This document shows, piece by piece, positions 27,709 through 35,733 of a stretch of 64,000 nucleotides of DNA (the first letter of the stretch is position 1; each line of letters begins with the position of its first letter). Under the pieces are notes generated by a model, which saw only the letters and a program-made list of their open reading frames with translations, was not told the DNA's origin and did no database searches. This stretch comes from Candidatus Halobeggiatoa sp. HSG11 (GTDB taxonomy: Bacteria > Pseudomonadota > Gammaproteobacteria > Beggiatoales > Beggiatoaceae), in contig JAUCGL010000001.1 in assembly GCA_030378105.1 (NCBI GenBank), forward strand, positions 43,544 through 107,543. The letters run 5' to 3'. Both the position numbers and the translations under genes were made by a program.

Positions 27709-28094
27709 TAGACATCTTTCCTAAATTAAGTATATATACTTATTTAACTGAGCTTGCCGCAGAAAAGCTCTATATTCCACCGATTTCATCGGTGGCTATT
27801 CACATTCAATCCTTTCAGGATAGTTAAACAACCCCAATGGGGTGGAACTTGAATAGCCATAGGTAAAATCTATGGAACAAATTAATTAAAATGCTCTCTG
27901 TGTCAACCACTCATCGTTATACATAAGTCAAAAGTAACAAATGTAGGGTGGATAGAATGAAATGAAATCCATCATTTTGAAGGTTTGGTGGGTTTCCACT
28001 TCGTTACTACCCACCCTACATAATATATTTTCATTTCAAATACTTGTGTATAACGATGAGGTGTCAACCATCAGTTATTTAGGAAAGATGTCTA
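27709..28094. mobile_element. 386-bp MITE-like element with perfect 18-bp terminal inverted repeats
   Basis: Left end TAGACATCTTTCCTAAAT (27709-27726), right end its exact complement (28077-28094). There is no transposase inside; the interior holds a multi-hairpin family-C repeat (27771-27880) and a diverged GTAGGGTGG palindrome (27942-28021). One more isolated end is at 58432-58449. Confidence 0.65.
27771..27895 (+). repeat. Multi-hairpin family-C repeat, copy 1
   Basis: Successive small hairpins: CCACCGATTTCATCGGTGG, ATCCTTTCAGGAT, CCCCAATGGGG and CCATAGGTAAAATCTATGG, with GGCTATTCA...TTGAATAGCC able to pair across. Further copies at 42163, 51876 (reverse), 58233 (partial) and 59910. Confidence 0.75.
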
Positions 28095-28327
28095 CTATGA
28101 ATGGGTTAAAACTTGGACTTTTTGAAATCGTTGTTTAGCTACTTATCATAACGATTTACTTAAAACAAAAGTCAAAATCTAAGCCCATTTACAGTATATA
28201 TCATTATTTACGACGAAGCGGAGCTTCTTGGCAGTACGTTCCCATAGAGTTTGGGAACGATATTTCGATATTTAAACGGCTTCATTAAATGTTTATCTTG
28301 TTAAAGCGTTAAGTCCTAAATCCACAC

Positions 28328-29710
28328 TCAATGCAAACTATATGAAGTATTTTTCCTTAATCCTAAAGCATCAGCTATACGTTCCCAAGGTATTAACTTA
28401 AAATTTTGATTTTCTTGTGGCATAGCATTAATACCATCTTGAGCAACAAAAACTCCATAAGGAAAAGCTTCCCCCAGAGGAATATTTATTACATCTAATC
28501 CATCAGTATCATCAACTTCATCAATTCCTAATCCATAATCAGCAGCCACATAAAACCGACCTAAATACTCATTATTGCCAGCTCTATTATAAACCGTAAA
28601 CGTGTTATCTCCTTGATTAGAAGCAATTAAATAACCTTCTTGTTCACTAAGATAATAAATTGCCAGCCCTTCAACTTCTGGAGTTATATTACCATTTTTA
28701 TCTGCGGTATCAATTAAATGGCCTTTACTATCGGCTGTAGGATTAGCATCAAATTTCCAAATACCAACCAATTCTTCTCCAAGATAAAAATGACCTAATA
28801 CATCATCTACAACACAACCTTCAACTTGAGAACTAACACTAAAATGTCTTATTAACGCTGCATTAACCAATCCACCATTATCATATAATTCCCATTGTTC
28901 AACTGCCCCATCCTTATCATTGAGAAAAACATAATATCTATTGGATGATTTGTTATGATACATACATAAACCATAAATAGAACTCTTAAATCCAGTAACA
29001 ATAGCTCGATCAGCAACATTTTCTAACATTCGTGTATCAGGATTAACTTTATAAATAGCAATACTATTATTAGTTCGATTACTAGCTGTTACTATGGATA
29101 TTTTTTCCTCGCCAAGTAAAAAGTTATAACGTAAATCAACATTGTTCATCTTACCATCAGGTAAATATTGCAATTGTTTACCTGTTAAATCATAAACCAT
29201 TAATCCTCCCTGCTTTTGAGTACCAATAATGATACTTTGAGCTGGGTCTTGTGGATGGACCCAAATAGCTGGATCATCTGCTGCATCTTCAGTTGCATTA
29301 ACTGGTTCAGTTTCTACAGTTGCCTTAACCGACTTAGCAGCAGTGTTTTTAGACTCAACACCAATCATATGAAATTGCATTGGAGAGTGTTTAGACGATG
29401 ATAACAATTTAAATCTAGCTTGATTATAGGTTTCACCACCCATAACTAGTTGAGGAATATATAAAATAGTAGTACTAGGATCGTAATAAACATCAGAGTT
29501 ATTGATCGGTTCGTAGGTATCAAGTTCTAAAATCAATTCGCTACTATTATCATTAACCTGTTGTAATTTTACAGAATAAGTTGGAATTTTCGTAGTTATT
29601 TTAATGTTTGGTAATGTTAAAGTACCTTGTTCATCATTAAAATGGATAGTTTGAGCCTGAGAATTGATGATTATCGTAGTTAAAATAAGAAGTAATGTCA
29701 TTTTTATCAT
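28328..29710 (-). CDS. Secreted beta-propeller phytase
   Basis: 460 residues with a signal peptide (ends NSQAQ). After an N-terminal extension of about 130 residues with no clear family, the phytase propeller begins: ATEDAADDPAIWVHPQDP, then IIGTQKQGGLMVYDLTGK and MNNVDLRYNF. These are signature calcium-binding and structural motifs of alkaline 3-phytases. It should release phosphate from inositol hexakisphosphate outside the cytoplasm. Its start abuts the stop of the HhH gene upstream, so it ends a three-gene operon. Confidence 0.9.
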   Translation of the reverse strand: MIKMTLLLILTTIIINSQAQTIHFNDEQGTLTLPNIKITTKIPTYSVKLQQVNDNSSELILELDTYEPINNSDVYYDPSTTILYIPQLVMGGETYNQARFKLLSSSKHSPMQFHMIGVESKNTAAKSVKATVETEPVNATEDAADDPAIWVHPQDPAQSIIIGTQKQGGLMVYDLTGKQLQYLPDGKMNNVDLRYNFLLGEEKISIVTASNRTNNSIAIYKVNPDTRMLENVADRAIVTGFKSSIYGLCMYHNKSSNRYYVFLNDKDGAVEQWELYDNGGLVNAALIRHFSVSSQVEGCVVDDVLGHFYLGEELVGIWKFDANPTADSKGHLIDTADKNGNITPEVEGLAIYYLSEQEGYLIASNQGDNTFTVYNRAGNNEYLGRFYVAADYGLGIDEVDDTDGLDVINIPLGEAFPYGVFVAQDGINAMPQENQNFKLIPWERIADALGLRKNTSYSLH

Positions 29711-30331
29711 TTAAGATTCCTTAAGATGTTGGGAACAATCGAAACAATAATCGCATAGTTCACCGAGCCAATTGGGGATACATGACCAACCTGGAGGTAA
29801 ACTACCATCCACGTATTGCTCTTGCATATAACCTTCATAATAGATGTTTTTTAATGCACTTACTTTGCCACAATTTGAGCAAGTAAAAGTTGTAGTTACG
29901 ATATGTTCCCTTGGAGTTTTTTTGTTATATGTAGTTGCTGTGAACCAAGCAAATATAAAAATTGCTAAACAAACAATAGATAACAAGGTTATTATAAGAT
30001 TAGTCCAGTTCCAAAATTGATTTTTAAGTGAATTATTGAGTGGTTTTAATCTTGGTTTGATAACATTTGGAATATTTATTAGCTTAATTTTATTGAAGTT
30101 TTTTTCTAGTGTTTTTTTTCCAATTCCTCTTATTTCTAATAACTGTTCTGCTTCAGTAAAACCGCCAACTTTTTCACGATGTTTAACAATACGTTGTGAT
30201 TTTATGACTCCAATCCCAGATAATTCATGTGCTAATTCATCGGCAGTAGCAGTATTAATATCTATAGCTAAAACCGGATTTAATGAGAGAAATACTATAA
30301 AACCTAAGAAATATTGGTTTATAATAAACAT
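29711..30331 (-). CDS. ComEA-like helix-hairpin-helix protein with TM segment and zinc-ribbon tail
   Basis: 206 residues. Signal or anchor at 1-22. A ComEA-type double HhH follows (DINTATADELAHELSGIGVIKSQRI to LLEIRGIGKKTLEKN, about 24-82), which in ComEA binds DNA. A transmembrane helix lies at about 112-133, then a tail with CSNCGK (about 152) and CDYCFDC (about 194) likely binding zinc. The double HhH plus membrane and zinc-ribbon order is not one I know. It lies between the Tat-signal gene and the phytase with no spacing to the latter. Confidence 0.8.
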   Translation of the reverse strand: MFIINQYFLGFIVFLSLNPVLAIDINTATADELAHELSGIGVIKSQRIVKHREKVGGFTEAEQLLEIRGIGKKTLEKNFNKIKLINIPNVIKPRLKPLNNSLKNQFWNWTNLIITLLSIVCLAIFIFAWFTATTYNKKTPREHIVTTTFTCSNCGKVSALKNIYYEGYMQEQYVDGSLPPGWSCIPNWLGELCDYCFDCSQHLKES

Positions 30332-30349
30332 AGCACATGAATTAAGCTT

Positions 30350-30805
30350 TTACCACCATTCAGCAAGTGGATTTTGACAAGGAGCTTTATATGGATCGTA
30401 GTAAAACAAATATTTAATTGGCTTAGTTTCGTCAGCACCTTCCCTGAAAAAATTAGTAGATAATAAAAAGTCAGTCGTAATTTTTTCTTCAAAACTACGC
30501 ACTTTGCTTGCAACTGGGGTTTTATCCAACAGATTTGTATAGTTATAAATTGGATATAAAAAACTAAATTTGTTTAGCTTCTCGTTAATATAAATTCGAT
30601 TATCAATATTATCAATAAAATCTTGGATAAAAATCATAACTTCTGCTTTATCCCATTTAAGATAAGATAAACGTTTTTCAAATACGGTGAAAATTGTGTT
30701 TTTTATTCGATCAGTGTTACTTAAATAACCACTTTTTACTGACCATATGCCAGTAGCAGCAGCAAAAACTCCAACAGAACTAAGAAGAAATGTACGGCGA
30801 TTCAT
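30350..30805 (-). CDS. Tat-exported protein of unknown function
   Basis: 151 residues. The N-terminus MNRRTFLLSSVGVFAAATG is a twin-arginine signal, implying export of a folded, possibly cofactor-bearing or partner-bound protein. The rest is helical, ending in YLFYYDPYKAPCQNPLAEWW with one Cys. It resembles small Tat-borne subunits of periplasmic oxidoreductases, but no large subunit is adjacent. First gene of the operon with the HhH protein and phytase. Confidence 0.7.
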   Translation of the reverse strand: MNRRTFLLSSVGVFAAATGIWSVKSGYLSNTDRIKNTIFTVFEKRLSYLKWDKAEVMIFIQDFIDNIDNRIYINEKLNKFSFLYPIYNYTNLLDKTPVASKVRSFEEKITTDFLLSTNFFREGADETKPIKYLFYYDPYKAPCQNPLAEWW

Positions 30806-30959
30806 TTTGCATCTCCAATTAAAATTTATTCGTTAAAAGTTAGCGAAATATTCCAACTAACTATTGTATTTTGGTTTAAATCAAAAAGTCAATAAAAAAC
30901 TCCCAATTTTGCAAATAATAAATTTAGGACTTAACGTATTGACAAGATAAATATTTAAC

Positions 30960-31047
30960 AATACCTTCGGCAAATAGATAGTTATTTCGGGAATGTGGGC
31001 AAAGTAGATTTCCCAAAACAATAAATTTTGAGATTGGCGAAGGTATT
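30960..31047. repeat. AATACC-ended MITE-like element, copy 2
   Basis: 88 bp with ends AATACCTTCGGCAA and TTGGCGAAGGTATT; interior TTATTTCGGGAAT and ATTTCCCAAAACA as in the other copies. Confidence 0.72.
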
Positions 31048-31056
31048 GTTTAATGA

Positions 31057-31083
31057 AGGTGTATGACGCTCTGCTTATACACC
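31057..31083. repeat. GGTGTAT palindrome, diverged copy
   Basis: GGTGTATGACGCTCTGCTTATACACC-type palindrome with the same ends as the units at 12970 and 15896, in the opposite orientation. Confidence 0.6.
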
Positions 31084-31213
31084 TTACGAGTTGCAAAGTA
31101 CCAAGTCAGGTAGGGTGTGCAAAGCCTTGTCTTGCCCACCAAAATAATGAAATATTTAAGGATATTTGTTATATTTTGTAAGATGAACAACTACATCCGT
31201 TAAATTCATTCTA

Positions 31214-31732
31214 TTATACATTGTTCTTAATTGGCTTGGAAATACCTAACGTTTTTGCAACTAATTCAAAACCTAATTCATTCTTAAATGGCTCAATTTC
31301 AGCTTGTAATTTCTTTAGTTTTACTTTTTGCCATACAGACGAAGCATCATGATGAATTTTAATAAATTCAGGAGTTAATGTATAAAATTCAGGTTCTTCA
31401 TAGCCAACAGAACCATTATTCTTTCCATAAAACTTACCAATATTCATAAATGCAACAATTAAGAAATCAAACGCATCAAGAGATTTTTCTTTTATAGGAA
31501 ACCCTCTATCGCAATCTGTGGCATATCTACTTTTAACTTGGATTCTAACCTGAGATAATTCTCCATTATTTGGCTTATATCGAGCATCAGGGTGTATACA
31601 AATCAAGTCATAACCTTCATTGCCTTCAGGAGCCTTGTAAGTAAGGATATTTCTTCTCATGAGATAACCTTGAACTAAATATTCTGCTCCGGTAGATACT
31701 ACAGGTAATCGTAACCAATCTCTTTTGGTCAT
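31214..31732 (-). CDS. Predicted PD-(D/E)xK nuclease-like protein
   Basis: 172 residues. The pattern [24 protein letters not shown] and VRIQVKSR (E, D, QxK spacing within residues 15-68) fits the restriction-endonuclease-like fold. The C-terminal half has no known motif. It could be a nuclease or an inactive DNA-binding relative. It ends a minus-strand run of five genes with short gaps. Confidence 0.65.
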   Translation of the reverse strand: MTKRDWLRLPVVSTGAEYLVQGYLMRRNILTYKAPEGNEGYDLICIHPDARYKPNNGELSQVRIQVKSRYATDCDRGFPIKEKSLDAFDFLIVAFMNIGKFYGKNNGSVGYEEPEFYTLTPEFIKIHHDASSVWQKVKLKKLQAEIEPFKNELGFELVAKTLGISKPIKNNV

Positions 31733-31748
31733 ATCTTACAATTAATTC

Positions 31749-32060
31749 TCAACCCCCATCCCTATCAATAACAGAAGCCGGCCAATGAACAATATGATTA
31801 GGTTCAATAATATTTTGAATATGAGAAAGAATAGTAGTTATTTTTTCAGGAGTATCAAAAAACTCAACAATAACCGGCAAGTCCAAAGATAAATCTAACA
31901 GATGAGCAGTGTGGATTTTGCCAGAATGACCAAATCCAGTTATACCTCTCAACACCGTCACTCCACTAACTTGGCTATCATCATGCAAATATTTCAACAG
32001 CTTTTTCAAACATTTTTCTGACTCAGTTAAATAAACTCGCACCATCGTTATCTGTTTCAT
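31749..32060 (-). CDS. DUF190 family protein
   Basis: 103 residues from the ATG at 32060, which overlaps the crcB stop by four bases (ATGA); an upstream start would lie inside crcB. Motifs: VRVYLTESEK, GVTVLRGITGFGHSG and DLPVIVEFFDTPEKI, typical of the DUF190 ferredoxin-like fold related to PII-type proteins. It is often found beside crcB, suggesting a regulatory link to fluoride export. Confidence 0.88.
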   Translation of the reverse strand: MKQITMVRVYLTESEKCLKKLLKYLHDDSQVSGVTVLRGITGFGHSGKIHTAHLLDLSLDLPVIVEFFDTPEKITTILSHIQNIIEPNHIVHWPASVIDRDGG

Positions 32061-32428
32061 ATCTGCCTCGCCAACAACATCCCAAGCCAAGTTGCCAATA
32101 AACACAAACTAACACTCAAAAAAATATTCAATAAAGCCTTCGTCTGTTCACCATCTGACAGCAAATTCATAGTTTCTAAAGAAAAAGTAGAGAATGTTGT
32201 GAATGCACCAAGAAAACCAATCAAAATAATAGCTCTCAATTCACTACTTACCAAACGCTCCAAGAAAAATACATATAAAAATCCCATCAGAAAGCTACCC
32301 AGCACATTAACAGCCAACGTACCATAAGGAAAATCACGGCCCAATACAGCATAAATCCCTGAAGATACCCAAAAGCGTAACAACGCTCCTACCGCTCCTC
32401 CGACAGCAATAGCCGCTAAATTCATCAT
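32057..32428 (-). CDS. crcB: Fluoride ion channel CrcB/Fluc
   Basis: 123 residues with four hydrophobic helices. Family motifs: GGAVGALLRFWVS, GTLAVNVLGSFLMGF and GFLGAFTTFSTFS. It forms dual-topology dimers that export fluoride. It overlaps both neighbours by four bases, so it is translated as part of the sppA operon. I looked for a fluoride riboswitch directly upstream and there is no room for one. Confidence 0.95.
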   Translation of the reverse strand: MMNLAAIAVGGAVGALLRFWVSSGIYAVLGRDFPYGTLAVNVLGSFLMGFLYVFFLERLVSSELRAIILIGFLGAFTTFSTFSLETMNLLSDGEQTKALLNIFLSVSLCLLATWLGMLLARQI

Positions 32429-33045
32429 TTAATCTTATTGACCTTTGGTCTAACTGCCAATGCCCTACGCAAACGATTTTTCTGCTGTTGAGCTGCATTA
32501 CGACTCGTTTGTGGAGGTAATCGCACCGCAAACCAATTACCAGTTGGAACAATATATACCTCAGTTGCTATATTTTTCGCTTTAATTTGGTTTGCCAAAC
32601 GTTGAGCACGACTTTTATCCTTAAAACTAGCTACCTGAACATACCATCTCTCTTCACCATTTGATGAATATAAATTATTAGGAGCATTTGATGGAGTAGT
32701 TATATCAATACTTTCCTGTTGCATGGAATTACCATTTAAATCCAAAAATACAAATTTCTTTGGTATATTGGCTGGTAAGCTATGAGTTAGTTGAGGAAAA
32801 CTCTCATTAGCATTATCATTTGATGGTGATGTAACACTCTCAGAACTCGCAATACTGAAGCTTTCAAATTCCAGAGCTTTATCTATTGCAAATTTATCCG
32901 GAGCAGAAATCACTAATAATAATTTCAAAACTCCATAAATAAGCAACATCATCAAAAATAGTACAATGCCACCCACTATACGTTGTTTAGGATCGTATTG
33001 TTCAGCAGCAATATTATGTTGTCGTCGTACGTTACGTAATGGCAT
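32425..33045 (-). CDS. SPOR-domain membrane protein
   Basis: 206 residues. A single transmembrane helix (about 24-48, VGGIVLFLMMLLIYGVLKLLL) follows a short basic cytoplasmic start. A polar linker leads to a SPOR domain (about 130-195: RWYVQVASFKDKSRAQRLANQ, then TGNWFAVRLPPQ), which binds denuded septal peptidoglycan. DedD/FtsN-like shape, suggesting a division role. Confidence 0.88.
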   Translation of the reverse strand: MPLRNVRRQHNIAAEQYDPKQRIVGGIVLFLMMLLIYGVLKLLLVISAPDKFAIDKALEFESFSIASSESVTSPSNDNANESFPQLTHSLPANIPKKFVFLDLNGNSMQQESIDITTPSNAPNNLYSSNGEERWYVQVASFKDKSRAQRLANQIKAKNIATEVYIVPTGNWFAVRLPPQTSRNAAQQQKNRLRRALAVRPKVNKIK

Positions 33046-33056
33046 GTTTATTTAGG

Positions 33057-34022
33057 CTATTTAATAGTAGAATTAAACAGAAGCTGTACAGATTCAGCTG
33101 CCGAAGTTCCTAATTGTTTAGCAAACTGATCAAAATAATTTGGTTTAGAAGTAAAATCTTTGAGTTTTTCGGCTTTAATTATTTCACGAGCCACATAACT
33201 ACTACTACCTAAACCATCTATTAATCCAAGCTCCACCGCTTGCTCTCCAGTCCAAACTAAACCAGAGAATATTTGTGATGTATCGGTATCTTTTAAACGA
33301 TCACCCCGACCATCTTTAACAACATCAATAAATTGAGTATGAATATTATTCAATGCAGTTTTTATATGAGCAACATCTTCTTCCTTAGTTGGAGAAAATG
33401 GGTCCAAGAAACCTTTACTTTCGCCGGCAGTTAATAAACGGCGTTCAATTCCCATTTTTTCCATTGCATCAACAAATCCAAAACTACTCATCAATACTCC
33501 AATCGAACCAACTATACTAGCTTTATCAGCATAAATCTTATCGGCTGCTACCGCAATATAATATCCTCCTGAAGCACATATATCTGAGGCTACAGCATAT
33601 AATGGAATATCAGGATATTCTTCTCTTAATCGAATTATTTCATCATTAATATATCCGGCTTGTACTGGACTACCACCCGGACTATTAATACGAATTATGA
33701 CTCCGGCAGTATTTTTATGTTCAAAAGCATCTCGTAAGTTAGATATAACTTGATCGGCATTAGCATCGGTTTCACTAGAAATAATACCTTTAATTTCAAC
33801 TACTGCCGTATGTTTATTGCTAGTTGTTATTGTCTCGCCAGAAATCTGCCACTCTGGTGCAACTATCGCTAAATAGATGAGGAATAAATATACGAATGTT
33901 AAAAACATAAAAAATATTCGCCAACGTCTGGCTCGTCTTTGTTCATTAAGACTTGCAAAAGCCAAACGATTTAAAATATCTCGTTCCCAATTTTCTTCTT
34001 TATCTGGAATAACTGTTGACAC
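33057..34022 (-). CDS. sppA: Signal peptide peptidase SppA (S49 family)
   Basis: 321 residues, the short bacterial form. An N-terminal membrane helix lies at about 38-60. The catalytic Ser is in DICASGGYYIAVAAD (about 152) and the Lys in TAGESKGFLDPFSPT (about 204). It degrades cleaved signal peptides in the inner membrane. The start is GTG with an AAGG ribosome site. First gene of the operon running to 31214. Confidence 0.95.
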   Translation of the reverse strand: MSTVIPDKEENWERDILNRLAFASLNEQRRARRWRIFFMFLTFVYLFLIYLAIVAPEWQISGETITTSNKHTAVVEIKGIISSETDANADQVISNLRDAFEHKNTAGVIIRINSPGGSPVQAGYINDEIIRLREEYPDIPLYAVASDICASGGYYIAVAADKIYADKASIVGSIGVLMSSFGFVDAMEKMGIERRLLTAGESKGFLDPFSPTKEEDVAHIKTALNNIHTQFIDVVKDGRGDRLKDTDTSQIFSGLVWTGEQAVELGLIDGLGSSSYVAREIIKAEKLKDFTSKPNYFDQFAKQLGTSAAESVQLLFNSTIK

Positions 34023-34431
34023 GTTTATTTAACCTTAAATTGTGATTAAGATGTGTAATACATCCTAATGTTAAAGTGAATTGCTTATTACTAATTATTA
34101 TCAGCTATAAACTTACTGCTTAATCAATAGACTTAAAAATTATATTAAGTTTTAAGTTTAAACGAACTAATATAAATATAGCAAATAAATGGAAAACATA
34201 TTTTTTTCTCAAACAGTTATGTGTTAAGATTTGCTAACTCAATTATGCCATATTATAGAATCAAACCTTATTAGGTTTTGAAAACCTAGCAGGTTGAGTT
34301 ATTACTGTGTATATATTAAAACTTAACAAATTCAACACAAAACTGATATATACAAAATTATATATTAATTATTTTACACCCAACTATTGGAAATTAAAAC
34401 TAAACAATCTAAAATATGTTTACTTTTAAAA
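34023..34431. other. Intergenic region between sppA and rluC
   Basis: AT-rich, 400 bp, presumably with the sppA promoter. The only structure seen is a family-E hairpin AGGTTTTGAAAACCTAGCAGG near 34273-34293. Confidence 0.45.
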
Positions 34432-35373
34432 TTAACTCAAGTTCTTTAACACTTGTTGTAAATTTTTTGGTAATGGTGCATTGATAGTTAAATGATAGTC
34501 AATCTCAGGTAAATTAATAACTAATTTTTCTGCATGTAAAAATAAATTTTTAAGGGCTAATTGTCGCATCTGTTGATTAAAATTTCTGTCACCATATTTA
34601 TTATCACCAGCAATTGGATGGCCTTCATGAGCCGTATGTACTCTTATTTGATGAGTGCGACCAGTTTTTAATTGGACTTGTAATAAAGACGTATTAGCAA
34701 ATTGTTGTATAATATGAAATTGGGTTATTGCTTTTTTACCATCAGAGCAAACACGCACAATGCGTTCACCTGACTGTAAAACATTTTTACGCAAGGGAAC
34801 TCTTACTTCAGTTTTATGTGGATCCCAACGGCCTTGAACTAAAGTAAGGTATTGTTTATATATGCCACCATTACGCAGTAAATTATGTAAACGTCGTAAC
34901 ATACTACGTTTTTTAGCGATCATTAAACAACCAGAAGTGTCACGGTCTAAACGGTGTACTAACTCGAGATAAGGAGCATTAGGGTATAAAACTCGTAAAC
35001 TTTCGATTGCACCAGCATTGATATTGCTACCGCCGTGTACCGCCATACCGGCTGGTTTATTAAGAATTAATAAAAAATTGTCTTCATGTAAAACAGAACT
35101 TACCAATGCTTTTTTACGATTAGTATTTAAGATTGGCACAGTTAATGGTCGACATTGAACCGGTGGCACACGTAATCGGTCGCCCGCAGTCAAACGATAA
35201 GTTGGCTTAATTCGTTTTTTGTTGACACGTACTTGCCCAGTACGCAAAATTCGATAAACATGACTTTTAGGCACACCTTTAAGATAAGTGTGTAGAAAAT
35301 TGTCAACACGTTGGCCAGCCTTTTCGGCTGGAATATCCAAATAAGTTATAGGATGATGTTCAAGATTACTCAT
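34432..35373 (-). CDS. rluC: 23S rRNA pseudouridine synthase RluC
   Basis: 313 residues. An S4 RNA-binding domain (about 18-75) precedes the synthase domain with catalytic Asp143 in VHRLDRDTSGCLM and the conserved KTGRTHQIRVH. It isomerises uridines 955, 2504 and 2580 (E. coli numbering) in 23S rRNA. Divergent from rne, the same arrangement as in E. coli and other Gammaproteobacteria. Confidence 0.95.
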   Translation of the reverse strand: MSNLEHHPITYLDIPAEKAGQRVDNFLHTYLKGVPKSHVYRILRTGQVRVNKKRIKPTYRLTAGDRLRVPPVQCRPLTVPILNTNRKKALVSSVLHEDNFLLILNKPAGMAVHGGSNINAGAIESLRVLYPNAPYLELVHRLDRDTSGCLMIAKKRSMLRRLHNLLRNGGIYKQYLTLVQGRWDPHKTEVRVPLRKNVLQSGERIVRVCSDGKKAITQFHIIQQFANTSLLQVQLKTGRTHQIRVHTAHEGHPIAGDNKYGDRNFNQQMRQLALKNLFLHAEKLVINLPEIDYHLTINAPLPKNLQQVLKNLS

Positions 35374-35733
35374 ATTAAAAATTATAACAGTTTGAACCCA
35401 TAGTTCAAAAGAAGAGTGTCTTAAATTTATTTTTAATTAACCTCTGTGTGAGGTTTTTTCTGAACATATAACCATCGGGAATTCCCGATATTTACTTAAT
35501 TTGATTGACATTATTATATTTAAATATCATTTCCTAATCAATACCATCGTCAATTGGATATTTATTTCGGGAATGGAGTGGAGTGAAGCAGATTTCCCGA
35601 AACAACTAATTCTGACATTGGCGAAGGTATTACCTAATTCAAATATATAATTAATTGTAATGTCAATTATTTAATGATGCTCCCAATAATAAATTAAGGA
35701 AAATTGGTCGAGCTAAACAAGGATTAACTTTAA
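35374..35733. promoter_or_regulatory. Divergent rluC/rne promoter and rne leader, with an inserted repeat
   Basis: 360 bp between two divergent starts. In E. coli the rne 5' leader mediates autoregulation by RNase E. Here an AATACC-ended element (35540-35631) sits in this leader. No precise promoter boxes can be assigned with confidence. Confidence 0.5.
35540..35631. repeat. AATACC-ended MITE-like element, copy 3, in the rne leader
   Basis: 92 bp with ends AATACCATCGTCAA and TTGGCGAAGGTATT and inner TTCGGGAATGGAGTG and GATTTCCCGAAACAAC. It ends about 100 bp before the rne start. Confidence 0.75.

Larger units (their letters stand above)
27436..28327. other. Repeat-dense intergenic region of 890 bp, no gene
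   Basis: Contains a partial GGGCA palindrome (27517-27543), the right half of a family-A repeat reversed (27640-27704), a 386-bp element bounded by 18-bp inverted repeats (27709-28094), another imperfect palindrome (28097-28190) and the left half of family A (28195-28262). The order suggests nested insertions. It must also hold the hsdM promoter. Confidence 0.6.
30806..31213. other. Intergenic region with two repeats
   Basis: Holds an AATACC-ended MITE-like element (30960-31047), a GGTGTATGACG palindrome (31057-31083) and a partial GTAGGGTG unit (31112). It should contain the promoter of the Tat/HhH/phytase operon. No gene seen. Confidence 0.5.

Noticed and set aside
32429..32500. Fluoride riboswitch upstream of crcB
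   Set aside because: The crcB start overlaps the preceding coding sequence by four bases, leaving no leader.
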